Below, piece by piece: positions 9,392 to 17,561 of a stretch of 64,000 nucleotides of DNA. Source of the stretch: Streptomyces sp. CBMA29 (lineage in GTDB: Bacteria; Actinomycetota; Actinomycetes; Streptomycetales; Streptomycetaceae); NCBI RefSeq assembly GCF_014596445.1, contig NZ_MECL01000035.1, positions 90,525-154,524 of the forward strand, written 5' to 3'. Position 1 is the first letter of the stretch; the number at the start of each line of letters is the position of its first letter. The position numbers and the translations under genes are program-made. Under the pieces are notes generated by a model that ran no database searches, was not told the DNA's origin, and saw nothing but the letters and a program-made list of their open reading frames with translations.

Positions 9392-10276
9392 ATGGACGTT
9401 GCACTGAACGTGTCGGCACTGGACTTCACCTCGGGTCTCGCTGAGTACCTGCGAGGTGGACACGTCTTCTGGGCATACGCGGTTCTGGCCCTCACCACGG
9501 CCCCGCCGCTCGTGCCCAACGCCGTGCTGCTTGTGACCGGCGGAGTGATGGCGGCCGAGGGGCGCCTGGACATCGCCCTCGTGCTGCTGGTGGTGGCGGG
9601 CAGCGCGATCCTCGGCGACATGCTGATCCACCGCACCGGCCGGGCGCTCAGCGGCCGGGTGCTGGCCCGCATGGAGCGCGACGAACGCCGGGCGGCGCTG
9701 CTCAGATGGGCCGCGCTGCGGATACAGCGGCACGGTGTGCCCTTTGTGATCGGTGTGCGATTTCTGCCCAGCGGCCGGGTGATAGGCGGCCTCGCGGCGG
9801 GTGTCGTGCGCTATCCCGCCCGGCGTTACGCGGTGGGCGCGGGTGTCGCGGAGGCCGTCTGGGCCAGCTATTCCGTCGGCGCCGGGTATTTCAGCGGCAA
9901 AGCCGCATCAAACTCCTTCTTCGCCCTCTCCCTGGGGCTCGGCATATCGATGCTCGTCGCCGGTATCGGCACGCTGGTGCAGTGGATCTCGCGGGCGCGT
10001 GAGCGCCGCCAGCCGCGCCTGGTGGGGGAGCGCGAGGCGGCCCGGCCTCCCTCGACGGTGGTACGGGCGTCCTTCGCGGGTGACGCGGCGGCGGCCGTAC
10101 CGGCTCCCTCCGGCGGTGGTGCTACGGGACCGGCCGGTGGCCTGCCCGCGGGACCAGGGGCAGCGGCCACCACCACATCGGCATCCGTCACAGGCGCCAC
10201 TGTCGCGCGCACAAGTCCGCCACCGGGCAAGGACCGGGGCGGATTTCCCTGTTTCTCGGCCGGCCGCGGCAAGTAG
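9392..10276 (+). CDS. DedA/VTT family membrane protein
   Basis: The protein of about 294 residues starts at ATG 9392, behind a purine-rich ribosome site. It has the DedA (SNARE-associated/VTT) layout: hydrophobic segments near residues 20-70, an amphipathic membrane-dipping region, and the signature around GVRFLPSGRVIGGLAAG (about 130-146), followed by two more hydrophobic helices. DedA proteins are linked to phospholipid scrambling or undecaprenyl-phosphate recycling and to proton-motive-force homeostasis. The last ~85 residues are a Pro/Ala/Gly-rich hydrophilic tail not typical of the family. An ACTCC-CTGA-GGAGT palindrome lies upstream at 9244-9257. Confidence 0.85.
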   Translation: MDVALNVSALDFTSGLAEYLRGGHVFWAYAVLALTTAPPLVPNAVLLVTGGVMAAEGRLDIALVLLVVAGSAILGDMLIHRTGRALSGRVLARMERDERRAALLRWAALRIQRHGVPFVIGVRFLPSGRVIGGLAAGVVRYPARRYAVGAGVAEAVWASYSVGAGYFSGKAASNSFFALSLGLGISMLVAGIGTLVQWISRARERRQPRLVGEREAARPPSTVVRASFAGDAAAAVPAPSGGGATGPAGGLPAGPGAAATTTSASVTGATVARTSPPPGKDRGGFPCFSAGRGK

Positions 10277-10318
10277 CCGTCGGCCGCGTCCCCGTCGGCC
10301 GCGTCCCCCAGTCCGGGG

Positions 10319-11053
10319 TCAGCGCGCGGCGGCGGTGTCCGTGCTGTTCTCTGTGCTCTTGCCCAGGGCGGCGCCCTTGTCCGGGGAGGCGGCTCCGTCG
10401 GGGGCGGCGGCCGTGCCCGGGGCGGTGACCGCCCCGGTGCCCAGGTAGGGCGCGAGATAGCGGTAGAGCATCCCCTTCATCTCCCGCGCGTACGCGTCCC
10501 GTTCGTCGCCCTCGTGCTGGACGACGAGGTCGAGTCCTGCCTTGAACATCGCGAAGGACATCTGCGCCACGAGAGTGCGTTCCGCTGTGGACAGCGACGG
10601 CTGACGGACGCCGAGCAGTTCGGTGAGGCGCGCGAGCAGTGACGCGTGCAGCTCGTCGTGGCCCTCGGCGACCTTGCCGGGAGTGTCCGGGCCCTTGATC
10701 AGGGCGAGGAAGGCCGGGTTGGCGCAGTTGAACTCGATGAAGGGACCGGTGACGGCGTCGATCATCTCGTCCAGCGGCAGCAGGGCGTTCTCGACGGTGA
10801 AGACCCGGCCGTGGGTGGCTTCCATCTCCTTGGCGAGCTGACTGCCCAGCTCGACGGCGATGGCCTCCTTGTTCGGGAAGAACTGGTAGAGCGTGCCCGG
10901 CGACACCCCTGCCTCGCGGGCGATCGCGTTGGTGCTGGACGCCGTGTAGCCCAGCGCGCAGAACACGCTGGCGGCGGCTTTGAGGAGCTGTGTGACACGC
11001 CGCTCGCCGCGGGCCTGCCGACGGCGCGGCTGCCGCTCTTCCGCCTCGGACAC
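10319..11053 (-). CDS. TetR/AcrR family transcriptional regulator
   Basis: The 244-residue protein has an N-terminal TetR helix-turn-helix (about residues 22-68; motifs AREAGVSPGTLYQFFPNKEAI) and a C-terminal ligand-binding domain. The GTG at 11053 is chosen because a GGGGAG ribosome site lies just upstream; the open frame runs further but through the operator region. It is divergent from the MMPL exporter gene, and two similar operator-like sequences lie between. The likely role is repression of the exporter and of itself, relieved by the exported compound. The C terminus is an Ala/Pro-rich tail. Confidence 0.92.
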   Translation of the reverse strand: MSEAEERQPRRRQARGERRVTQLLKAAASVFCALGYTASSTNAIAREAGVSPGTLYQFFPNKEAIAVELGSQLAKEMEATHGRVFTVENALLPLDEMIDAVTGPFIEFNCANPAFLALIKGPDTPGKVAEGHDELHASLLARLTELLGVRQPSLSTAERTLVAQMSFAMFKAGLDLVVQHEGDERDAYAREMKGMLYRYLAPYLGTGAVTAPGTAAAPDGAASPDKGAALGKSTENSTDTAAAR

Positions 11054-11071
11054 GGTGACTCCCCAGGGGTA

Positions 11072-11125
11072 TTGACAAACACGAGCGATCACTCGCATTC
11101 TTGAAACGCGAGCGACAGTTCGCAT
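11072..11125. promoter_or_regulatory. TetR operator pair and promoter of the MMPL gene
   Basis: Two related 17-base sites share the pattern CGAGCGAnnnnTCGCAT: 11082-11098 and 11109-11125, 27 bases apart. A -35 TTGACA at 11072-11077 and a -10-like CATTCT at 11096-11101 (18-base spacer) would be covered by the first site. This is a clear candidate for TetR repression of the exporter. Confidence 0.65.
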
Positions 11126-11168
11126 TTGCGATTCTACGTCGCACTACGGGGAGAGGACACCTTTTGTC

Positions 11169-13391
11169 ATGGCTGATGTCAACCACGACTCCGAGGTCGG
11201 GGGCTGGACGCGGGCCGTCACGGCCCGGCCCAGGCTGACGCTGCTGCTCGCCCTCCTCTTCGCCGCTCTCGCGGTCGTCGCCGGGCGGGGCGTCGCCGAC
11301 CGGCTGGCCAGCGGGGGCTGGGAAGCACCCGACTCCGAGTCCTCGTACGCGACCGCGGCGCTCGCCGACCACTTCCCCGCCTCCCAGCCCAATCTGGTCC
11401 TGCTGGTCGACGCCAAGGGCGCGGGAGTCGACAGCCCCGCCGTGGCCGCGCAGGGGCAGGAGCTGGCCCGCAAGCTCGCCGCGGATCCGGCGGTCACCGG
11501 CGTCACCTCCTACTGGGGCACCCACGCGCCGGTGCTGCGTGCCAAGGACGACGGCTCGGCGATGATCACCGCCCGGCTCAAGGGCGACGACGACGCGGTG
11601 GCCACTGCCGTCAAACGGATCGCCCCCGCCTACCGCGGAGAGCACGGACCGGTCGACGTGAGCGTCGGCGGCTCGGCGGCCGTCCGGCACGAATTGCAGA
11701 GCACCATCCAGGACGACCTGGTCAAGGCGGAGATGATCGCCCTGCCCGTTACCCTGATACTGCTCGTCATGGTCTTCGGCAGCGCCATCGCCGCACTGCT
11801 GCCACTGGGCGTCGGCATCATCGCGATCCTCGGCACCAACGCGGTGCTGCGCGCCATCACCTCGTTCACCGACGTCTCGGTCTTCGCGCAGAATCTCACC
11901 ACCGCGCTCGGCCTCGGCCTTGCGATCGACTACGCCCTGTTCATCGTCCGCAGATTCCGCGAGGAGCTGGCGACCGGGCTCACCCCGCGCGCGGCGGTCG
12001 GAGTGACCCTGCGCACCGCGGGCCGCACCGTCCTCTTCTCGGCCCTGACCGTCGCCGCCTCGCTCGCCGCGATGCTCGTCTTCCCGCAGTACTTCCTGCG
12101 CTCCTTCGCCTACGCGGGGATCGCCGTGGTGCTGCTGGCCGCCGCAGCGGCCCTGATCGCGCTGCCCGCCTGCCTGGTCCTGCTCGGAGAACGGGTCAAC
12201 GCGCTGGATCTGCGCAAGGCCCTGCGCCGCAGGACCGCGAGCGACCCCGGCGCGGGATACGCCGCCTTCGCCCGGCTGGTGATGCGCAGAGCGCCGCTCT
12301 TCATGATCGGCGCGGTCGCGGGCCTGCTGCTGCTCGGACTGCCCTTCCTTCAGGTGCGTTTCGGCGCCGCGGACGACCGGCAGTTGCCCTCGGCGGCCGA
12401 GTCCCATGTGGTGCAGCAGCACATCCGCCAGGAGTTCCCCGGCAGTCCCGACGGCGCCGTCACGGTGCTGGCCGAAGGCGCCGACCGGTCCCAACTGGCC
12501 GGATACGAGAAGCGGGTGGCCGCCCTGCCCGGCGTGGTCCGGGTCGAGGGGCCGGTCGTCGCCCAGGACTCAGGCGCCGCCTATATGACGGTGCTGTCCA
12601 AGGGCGAGGCGGTGGACACCGGCACTCAGCACCTGGTCGGCGCGGTCCGCGCCGTCCCCGCGGACTTCAAAGCCTCGGTGACCGGCCAGGCCGCCGTCCT
12701 GGTGGACACCAAGGACACCATCGGCCAGCGGCTGCCATGGGCGGCCGGGATCATCGCCCTGGTCACCTTGCTGCTGGTCTTCCTGCTCACCGGCAGCGTG
12801 ATCATCCCGCTCCAGGCGGTGCTGCTCAACGCGCTGAGCCTCACCGCGATGTTCGGCGCGGTGGTGTGGGTCTTCCAGGACGGTCATCTGTCCAGGCTGC
12901 TGGGCTTCACGGCCACCGGCAGCATCGAGACGACCCTGCCGGTGCTGATGTTCTGCGTGGCCTTCGGACTCTCCATGGACTACGGGGTGTTCCTGCTCTC
13001 GCGGATCAAGGAGGAGTACGACCGCAGCGGTGATCACCAGGCGTCCATCGAGTTCGGGCTCAAGCGGACCGGCGGACTGATCACGGCGGCGGCTGTGATC
13101 CTCGCCGTGGTGATGGTCGCGATCGGCACCTCGCGGGTGGCCAACCCCAAGATGCTGGGGCTCGGCATCGCGCTCGCGGTGCTCATGGACGCGATGGTGG
13201 TCCGCACCCTGCTGGTCCCCGCGGTGATGCGGCTGACCGGGCGGGCCACCTGGTGGGCGCCGCCGGTGCTGCGCCGCTTCCACGACCGGTTCGGCATATC
13301 GGAGGGCGGCGGCCAGGAGGCGCCGGACGGCACGAAGGCCCCGCACTCCTCGCAGGAGCGGCGGGACCCCGAGCCGGCCACGCGGAACTGA
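11169..13391 (+). CDS. MMPL family (RND superfamily) transporter
   Basis: The 740-residue protein has the MMPL/RND pattern twice over. Each half has a single N-terminal transmembrane helix (residues ~20-40 and ~370-390), a large extracytoplasmic loop, and then a bundle of five helices. Proton-relay-type motifs AIDYALFIVRRF and SMDYGVFLLSRI lie in the fourth helix of each half. MMPL proteins export lipids or hydrophobic small molecules using the proton gradient. The TetR gene and operator pair upstream indicate inducible expression. Its stop lies 3 bases from the stop of the convergent small HTH gene. Confidence 0.94.
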   Translation: MADVNHDSEVGGWTRAVTARPRLTLLLALLFAALAVVAGRGVADRLASGGWEAPDSESSYATAALADHFPASQPNLVLLVDAKGAGVDSPAVAAQGQELARKLAADPAVTGVTSYWGTHAPVLRAKDDGSAMITARLKGDDDAVATAVKRIAPAYRGEHGPVDVSVGGSAAVRHELQSTIQDDLVKAEMIALPVTLILLVMVFGSAIAALLPLGVGIIAILGTNAVLRAITSFTDVSVFAQNLTTALGLGLAIDYALFIVRRFREELATGLTPRAAVGVTLRTAGRTVLFSALTVAASLAAMLVFPQYFLRSFAYAGIAVVLLAAAAALIALPACLVLLGERVNALDLRKALRRRTASDPGAGYAAFARLVMRRAPLFMIGAVAGLLLLGLPFLQVRFGAADDRQLPSAAESHVVQQHIRQEFPGSPDGAVTVLAEGADRSQLAGYEKRVAALPGVVRVEGPVVAQDSGAAYMTVLSKGEAVDTGTQHLVGAVRAVPADFKASVTGQAAVLVDTKDTIGQRLPWAAGIIALVTLLLVFLLTGSVIIPLQAVLLNALSLTAMFGAVVWVFQDGHLSRLLGFTATGSIETTLPVLMFCVAFGLSMDYGVFLLSRIKEEYDRSGDHQASIEFGLKRTGGLITAAAVILAVVMVAIGTSRVANPKMLGLGIALAVLMDAMVVRTLLVPAVMRLTGRATWWAPPVLRRFHDRFGISEGGGQEAPDGTKAPHSSQERRDPEPATRN

Positions 13392-13394
13392 GGC

Positions 13395-13598
13395 TCAGTC
13401 CGGATCCCGGCGGCCGCGGTTTCCCGGCCGCCGGGCACTCCAGGCCCTGACGGTATCGGCGTACCAGAAGGGCTTGCCGCCCTCGACGACATCGGGCGGC
13501 GGGAGATGCCCGTGCTTCCGGTAGGAGCGGACGGTGTCGACCTGTACGCGGATGTGCGCGGCGATCTCGGCGTACGACCACAGGGTCCGGTCGGTCAT
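13395..13598 (-). CDS. Small MerR/excisionase-like helix-turn-helix protein
   Basis: The 67-residue protein reads MTDRTLWSYAEIAAHIRV and has a compact winged-helix fold: an HTH (YAEIAAHIRVQVDTVRSYRKHG) followed by a wing with LPPPDVV and a tryptophan (FWYADTVRAW). Such small proteins bind DNA, either as excisionases or as local regulators. A good GGAGG ribosome site precedes ATG 13598. It is divergent from the sigK-type operon (294 bases between the starts) and convergent with the MMPL gene. No phage genes are nearby, so a regulatory role is more likely than excision. Confidence 0.75.
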   Translation of the reverse strand: MTDRTLWSYAEIAAHIRVQVDTVRSYRKHGHLPPPDVVEGGKPFWYADTVRAWSARRPGNRGRRDPD

Positions 13599-13892
13599 CC
13601 CAGGTACCTCCGTACGGCGGGGCTGCTGTTGATCAGCACCTTCGTCCGGCCAACGACAGGTGAGCGTCACCGCATGGGCTTGTTGATCTTCTGTGACACG
13701 GAACCCGCGTAACGGTGACAAACGTGGCGAACGGGTAACGACCACGCTGGTCGTCCCCACCGCGGCGGTGAAAGGGGGCACGATGGCGGGCTGAGACCGG
13801 GGGAATTCCGCGAGCGGGCAATCCGCCCACCCCTCGGCTCCGAATACCGGTCGGAGACTTGCGCGGGTGAGTCGAGACGGGATGGATCGCAG

Positions 13893-14477
13893 ATGAGGGA
13901 AGCCGTACGGCTGGACGGCGTCGCAGGCGCCGGCCCCGACCTCCAGGAGCTGCTGGTCGCGGTCGCCCGCGGCGACGAGGCGGCGTTCGCCAGAGTCTAC
14001 GACGCGGTGGCCGGGCCCGTGCTGGGGCTGGTGCGCTCGGTGCTGCGCGACCCCGCGCAGTCGGAGGAGGTCGCCCAGGAGGTGCTGGTCGAGGTCTGGC
14101 AGACCGCGACCCGGTTCCAGGCATCCCGTGGCAGCGCCATGACCTGGGTGATGACGCTGGCCCACCGTCGCGCGGTGGACCGGGTGCGTTCCGCACAGGC
14201 GTCCTCCGACCGGGAGCACAAGGCCGCGCTGCTTGAGCACACGCCCGCCTTCGACGAGGTCGCGGAACAGGTCGAGTCACGGCTGGAGCGCGAGCAGGTG
14301 CGGCGCTGTATGCGGACGCTCACCGAATTGCAGCGCCAGTCGGTGACACTCGCCTATTACCAGGGATTCACCTACCGGGAGGTCGCCGAGTTGCTCGCGG
14401 CTCCGCTGGGGACCGTCAAGACCCGACTGCGGGACGGACTCATCCGCCTGCGCGACTGCTTGGGAGTGAGCGCATGA
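13893..14477 (+). CDS. sigK: ECF RNA polymerase sigma factor, SigK type
   Basis: The 194-residue protein has sigma region 2 (RGDEAAFARVYDAV to TWVMTLAHRRAVDRVR, residues ~30-105) and region 4 (LTELQRQSVTLAYYQGFTYREVAELL, ~140-190). It lacks regions 1 and 3, as expected of an ECF factor. It ends in an ATGA overlap with a gene for an anti-sigma factor carrying a zinc motif. In mycobacteria SigK controls its own operon, lipid-modification genes and fasciclin proteins, and homologues of these lie within 10 kb here. The start at 13893 gives the family length. Confidence 0.9.
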   Translation: MREAVRLDGVAGAGPDLQELLVAVARGDEAAFARVYDAVAGPVLGLVRSVLRDPAQSEEVAQEVLVEVWQTATRFQASRGSAMTWVMTLAHRRAVDRVRSAQASSDREHKAALLEHTPAFDEVAEQVESRLEREQVRRCMRTLTELQRQSVTLAYYQGFTYREVAELLAAPLGTVKTRLRDGLIRLRDCLGVSA

Positions 14478-15244
14478 CGACCGCCGATCTGCATACCCTC
14501 ACCGGTGCGTACGCGGTGCACGCGCTGCCCGACGGCGAGCGGGAGGAATTCGAACGCCACATCGCCGACTGTTCGGCCTGCGCGCAGGAGGTCCGCGAGC
14601 TGTCCGCGACGGCCACCCGGCTGGCGCTCGCCGCGTCGGTCGTGCCGCCGCCGCACATGCGCGAGCAGGTGCTGCGCCGGGTCGCCGCCGTGCGGCAGGA
14701 GCCGCCGGTCGTCGCGCGGCAGGAGCGGCGCGGTCTCGCCGGATGGATGGCCGGGGCGCGGCGGCTGCCGCGCTACGCGCTGGCCGCGTGCATGGCCGGA
14801 GTGGTCGGGCTCGGCGGGGTGGCCGTCTGGCAGCACCAGGCCGCCGACGACGCGAGGCAGCGCGCGAACCAGGCCGAGCAGCGGGCGGGCGAGCTCTCCC
14901 AGGTGCTCTCGGCACCCGACGCGGCAAGCACCACGCGGAAGCTCAGCACCGGTACGACCGCGACCGTGGTGGTCTCCCGCAGCCTGGGCAAGGCCGCCTT
15001 CCTGGCCGCCGGTATGCCGACGCCGGCGGCCGGGAAGACGTATGAGCTGTGGTTCGACGACGGGGGGAAGATGCGGCCGGCGGGTCTGATGGACCCGTCA
15101 GCCACCGACCAGGCCGTGGTGCTGGACGGGCCGATCGACAACGCCTCCGGGGTGGGGGTGACGGTCGAACCGGCCGGCGGCTCGCAGCAGCCCACGAGTG
15201 CGCCGCTGGCGTTGGTGACGTTCCCGGCGGTCGCTGGTGCCTGA
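14474..15244 (+). CDS. rskA: RskA-type anti-sigma factor
   Basis: The 256-residue protein starts by ATGA overlap with the sigma gene. The N-terminal cytoplasmic domain carries the zinc-binding H-x3-C-x2-C motif (His29, Cys33, Cys36) of ZAS anti-sigma factors. A single transmembrane helix follows at about residues 97-117. The C-terminal domain (KTYELWFDDGGKMRPAGLM) is the extracytoplasmic RskA domain. It would hold the sigma factor at the membrane until regulated proteolysis. Its 3' end overlaps the photolyase start by 8 bases, making a three-gene operon. Confidence 0.92.
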   Translation: MTTADLHTLTGAYAVHALPDGEREEFERHIADCSACAQEVRELSATATRLALAASVVPPPHMREQVLRRVAAVRQEPPVVARQERRGLAGWMAGARRLPRYALAACMAGVVGLGGVAVWQHQAADDARQRANQAEQRAGELSQVLSAPDAASTTRKLSTGTTATVVVSRSLGKAAFLAAGMPTPAAGKTYELWFDDGGKMRPAGLMDPSATDQAVVLDGPIDNASGVGVTVEPAGGSQQPTSAPLALVTFPAVAGA

Positions 15245-16637
15245 GACGTCGCGGACCGGGTCGTCCATCGCGCTGTTCACCGCGGACCTGCGGCTGCACG
15301 ACAATCCCGTGCTGGCCGCGGCGGTGGCGGCGGCCGGGAGCGTGGTCCCGCTGTTCGTGGTGGACGAGGGCATCGCGCGGGCCGGATTCGCGGTGCCGAA
15401 CAGGGCGGCGTTCCTCGCCGACTGCCTGGCCGACCTGGACGCGGGCCTGCGGGCCCGCGGCGGGCGGCTGGTCGTGCGGCGCGGCGACGTCGTCGAGGAG
15501 GTCGTGCGGGCCGTCGGCGAGAGCGGGGCGCGGCAGGTGCACATCGCGGCCGGGGTGAGCGGTTACGCCCTGCGCCGCGAGGACCGGCTGCGCAAGGCCC
15601 TGGCCGAGGCGGGCTGCGAGGTGGTGGTGCACGAGGCCGTGGTCACCGCTGTTCCCCCCGGCGCCGTCACCCCCGTGGGCCGCGATCACTTCGCCGTCTT
15701 CACGCCGTACTTCCGGCGCTGGAGCGCGGAGCCGCCGCGTCGCGTGCTGGACGCGCCGCGCAAGGTCACCGTCCCCGAGGACGTGGAGTCCGCCGCACTG
15801 CCCTGCGCGGCGGACCTGGCCGGGTCAGGGGAGGGACAGCCGTCCCCCGGCCTGCCGCGCGGCGGCGAGACGGCGGCCCGCAAGCTGGCGGGCAGTTGGT
15901 GGCGTTCGGGTATCGAGGGATACGCGGACCAGCACGACGACCTGGCGGGCGACGAGACCTCGCGGCTCTCGCCGTATCTGCACTTCGGGTGCGTGTCCGC
16001 GACCGAACTCGCCCACCGGGCGCGGTCGGTGAGCGGCCGGGGCGCGGAGGCGTTCGTCCGGCAGCTCGCCTGGCGCGACTTCCACCATCAGGTGCTCGCC
16101 GCGCGGCCCGACGCGGCGCACCGCGACTACCGCTCCCGGCACGACCGTTGGCGCACCGCGCCCGAGGAGGTCACCGCCTGGCGCGAGGGCCGCACCGGTT
16201 ACCCCATCGTGGACGCCGCGATGCGCCAACTGCTGCACGAGGGCTGGATGCACAACAGGGGCAGGCTGCTCGTGGCGAGCTTCCTGACCAAGACGCTGTA
16301 CATGGACTGGCGGATCGGCGCCCGGCACTTCCTGGACCTGCTGGTCGACGGCGATATCCCCAACAACCAGCTCAACTGGCAGTGGTCGGCGGGCACCGGC
16401 ACCGACACCCGGCCCAACCGGGTGCTCAACCCACTGCTCCAGGCGTCCCGTTTCGACCCGGACGGCGACTACGTACGGCGCTGGGTTCCGGAGCTGGCCG
16501 GGCTGGAGGGGGCGGCGGTGCACCAGCCGTGGAAGCTGTCGGGTCCGGAACGGGCGCGGTTCGACTACCCGGCCCCGATCGTGGCCCTCAGCGACGGGCA
16601 CGCCCGCTTCTCGCGGGCCCGCGGCCTGGACGACTGA
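15237..16637 (+). CDS. phr: Deoxyribodipyrimidine photolyase
   Basis: The 466-residue protein has an N-terminal photolyase alpha/beta domain (FTADLRLHDNPVLAAAV) and a C-terminal FAD-binding helical domain. The family signature is clear: MRQLLHEGWMHNRGRLLVAS, then DLLVDGDIPNNQLNWQW and GTGTDTRPNRVLNP. It repairs UV-made cyclobutane pyrimidine dimers with visible light. The GTG at 15237 overlaps the anti-sigma gene, so it is expressed with sigma and anti-sigma. This suggests that light or oxidative stress activates the sigma factor. A sigma/anti-sigma/photolyase unit recalls the singlet-oxygen RpoE-ChrR regulon of Rhodobacter, which also includes a photolyase and fatty-acid genes. Confidence 0.95.
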   Translation: MPETSRTGSSIALFTADLRLHDNPVLAAAVAAAGSVVPLFVVDEGIARAGFAVPNRAAFLADCLADLDAGLRARGGRLVVRRGDVVEEVVRAVGESGARQVHIAAGVSGYALRREDRLRKALAEAGCEVVVHEAVVTAVPPGAVTPVGRDHFAVFTPYFRRWSAEPPRRVLDAPRKVTVPEDVESAALPCAADLAGSGEGQPSPGLPRGGETAARKLAGSWWRSGIEGYADQHDDLAGDETSRLSPYLHFGCVSATELAHRARSVSGRGAEAFVRQLAWRDFHHQVLAARPDAAHRDYRSRHDRWRTAPEEVTAWREGRTGYPIVDAAMRQLLHEGWMHNRGRLLVASFLTKTLYMDWRIGARHFLDLLVDGDIPNNQLNWQWSAGTGTDTRPNRVLNPLLQASRFDPDGDYVRRWVPELAGLEGAAVHQPWKLSGPERARFDYPAPIVALSDGHARFSRARGLDD

Positions 16638-16718
16638 CCGCGAACCCGCGAACCGACCGAACCGACTGACCCAATCACTCGCCACGACCGGTGCCTCCAG
16701 CGGCCCGGCTGTCGCCGA

Positions 16719-17561
16719 CTACGCCCGCCCGTCAACGCCGCCCTTTCGCGGCGGCCACGGGAAGAAACCACTCGTCCGGGCGACGTACTCGGCATAGCCG
16801 GGCCGCTGCGCCATGTGCCGTTCCAGCAGCGGCTTCCCGCTGCCCCGCAGGAGCAGGAAGCTGATGGTCAGCGGCCCGAGCACGGCCAGTACGACCGCGC
16901 CCGCCGCCGACGACCAGCGGGCGCCGTCGCACGCCAGCACGTACAGCCCCCACCAGACGCAGAAGTCGCCGAAGTAGTTGGGGTGCCGGGTCCAGGCCCA
17001 CAGGCCGCGGTCCATCACCTGACCGCGGTGCGCGGGATCGGACTTGAAGCGGGCGAGCTGGTGGTCGCCGACCGCCTCGAAGACCAGCCCGACCAGGCAC
17101 AGCGCCGCGCCGACCGCCGCCGCCGGGCCGACGGACCCCGGCAGATAGCAGGCGACCTGCACCGGCAGCGACACCACGCACACCAGCAGGCCCTGGAGCA
17201 GGTAGACGATCCGGAAGGCGTACCCGTTGCGGCGGTCGGCCGGGACCTTGGACAGCATCTTCTCGTAGCGCGGATCCTCGCCGTGGCCACGGCCGCGCCA
17301 GGCGATGTGCCCGGCCAGCCGCAGCCCCCACACCACGGTCAGGACGAGGACCAGCAGCCGGCGCCCGTCGTCACCGTGCCCCGATGACACCCCGTACGAC
17401 ACGACGGCGACCGCCGCGAAGGCGGCGCCCCACGCCACGTCGACCACCCGGTGCATGCCCTTGGCCACCGCGACCGCGAAGGTCACCAGCATCACGGCGA
17501 GTGCCGCGCCCGCCGTCGCCCCGAGATTCACGCAGAAAGCGCCCCACGGAAAACCGTTCAC
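16719..17561 (-). CDS. DUF1295 / steroid 5-alpha-reductase-like membrane protein
   Basis: The 280-residue protein has about seven hydrophobic segments. It carries the C-terminal motif of the isoprenylcysteine-methyltransferase/steroid-reductase fold (GLWAWTRHPNYFGDFCVWWGLYVLA), the hallmark of DUF1295. The mycobacterial counterpart in the sigK locus is Rv0446c. The GTG at 17561 overlaps the stop of the methyltransferase gene, so it is the last gene of a four-gene coupled operon. A role in reducing or further processing a modified fatty acid is plausible but unproven. Confidence 0.88.
   Translation of the reverse strand: MNGFPWGAFCVNLGATAGAALAVMLVTFAVAVAKGMHRVVDVAWGAAFAAVAVVSYGVSSGHGDDGRRLLVLVLTVVWGLRLAGHIAWRGRGHGEDPRYEKMLSKVPADRRNGYAFRIVYLLQGLLVCVVSLPVQVACYLPGSVGPAAAVGAALCLVGLVFEAVGDHQLARFKSDPAHRGQVMDRGLWAWTRHPNYFGDFCVWWGLYVLACDGARWSSAAGAVVLAVLGPLTISFLLLRGSGKPLLERHMAQRPGYAEYVARTSGFFPWPPRKGGVDGRA

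Noticed and set aside
10188..12494. Long minus-strand open frame across the MMPL and TetR genes
   Set aside because: Low-complexity shadow; both strands' real genes are well supported by motifs and operators.
13395..13598. Small HTH gene as an excisionase of an integrated element
   Set aside because: No integrase, attachment-site repeat or phage gene was found around it.
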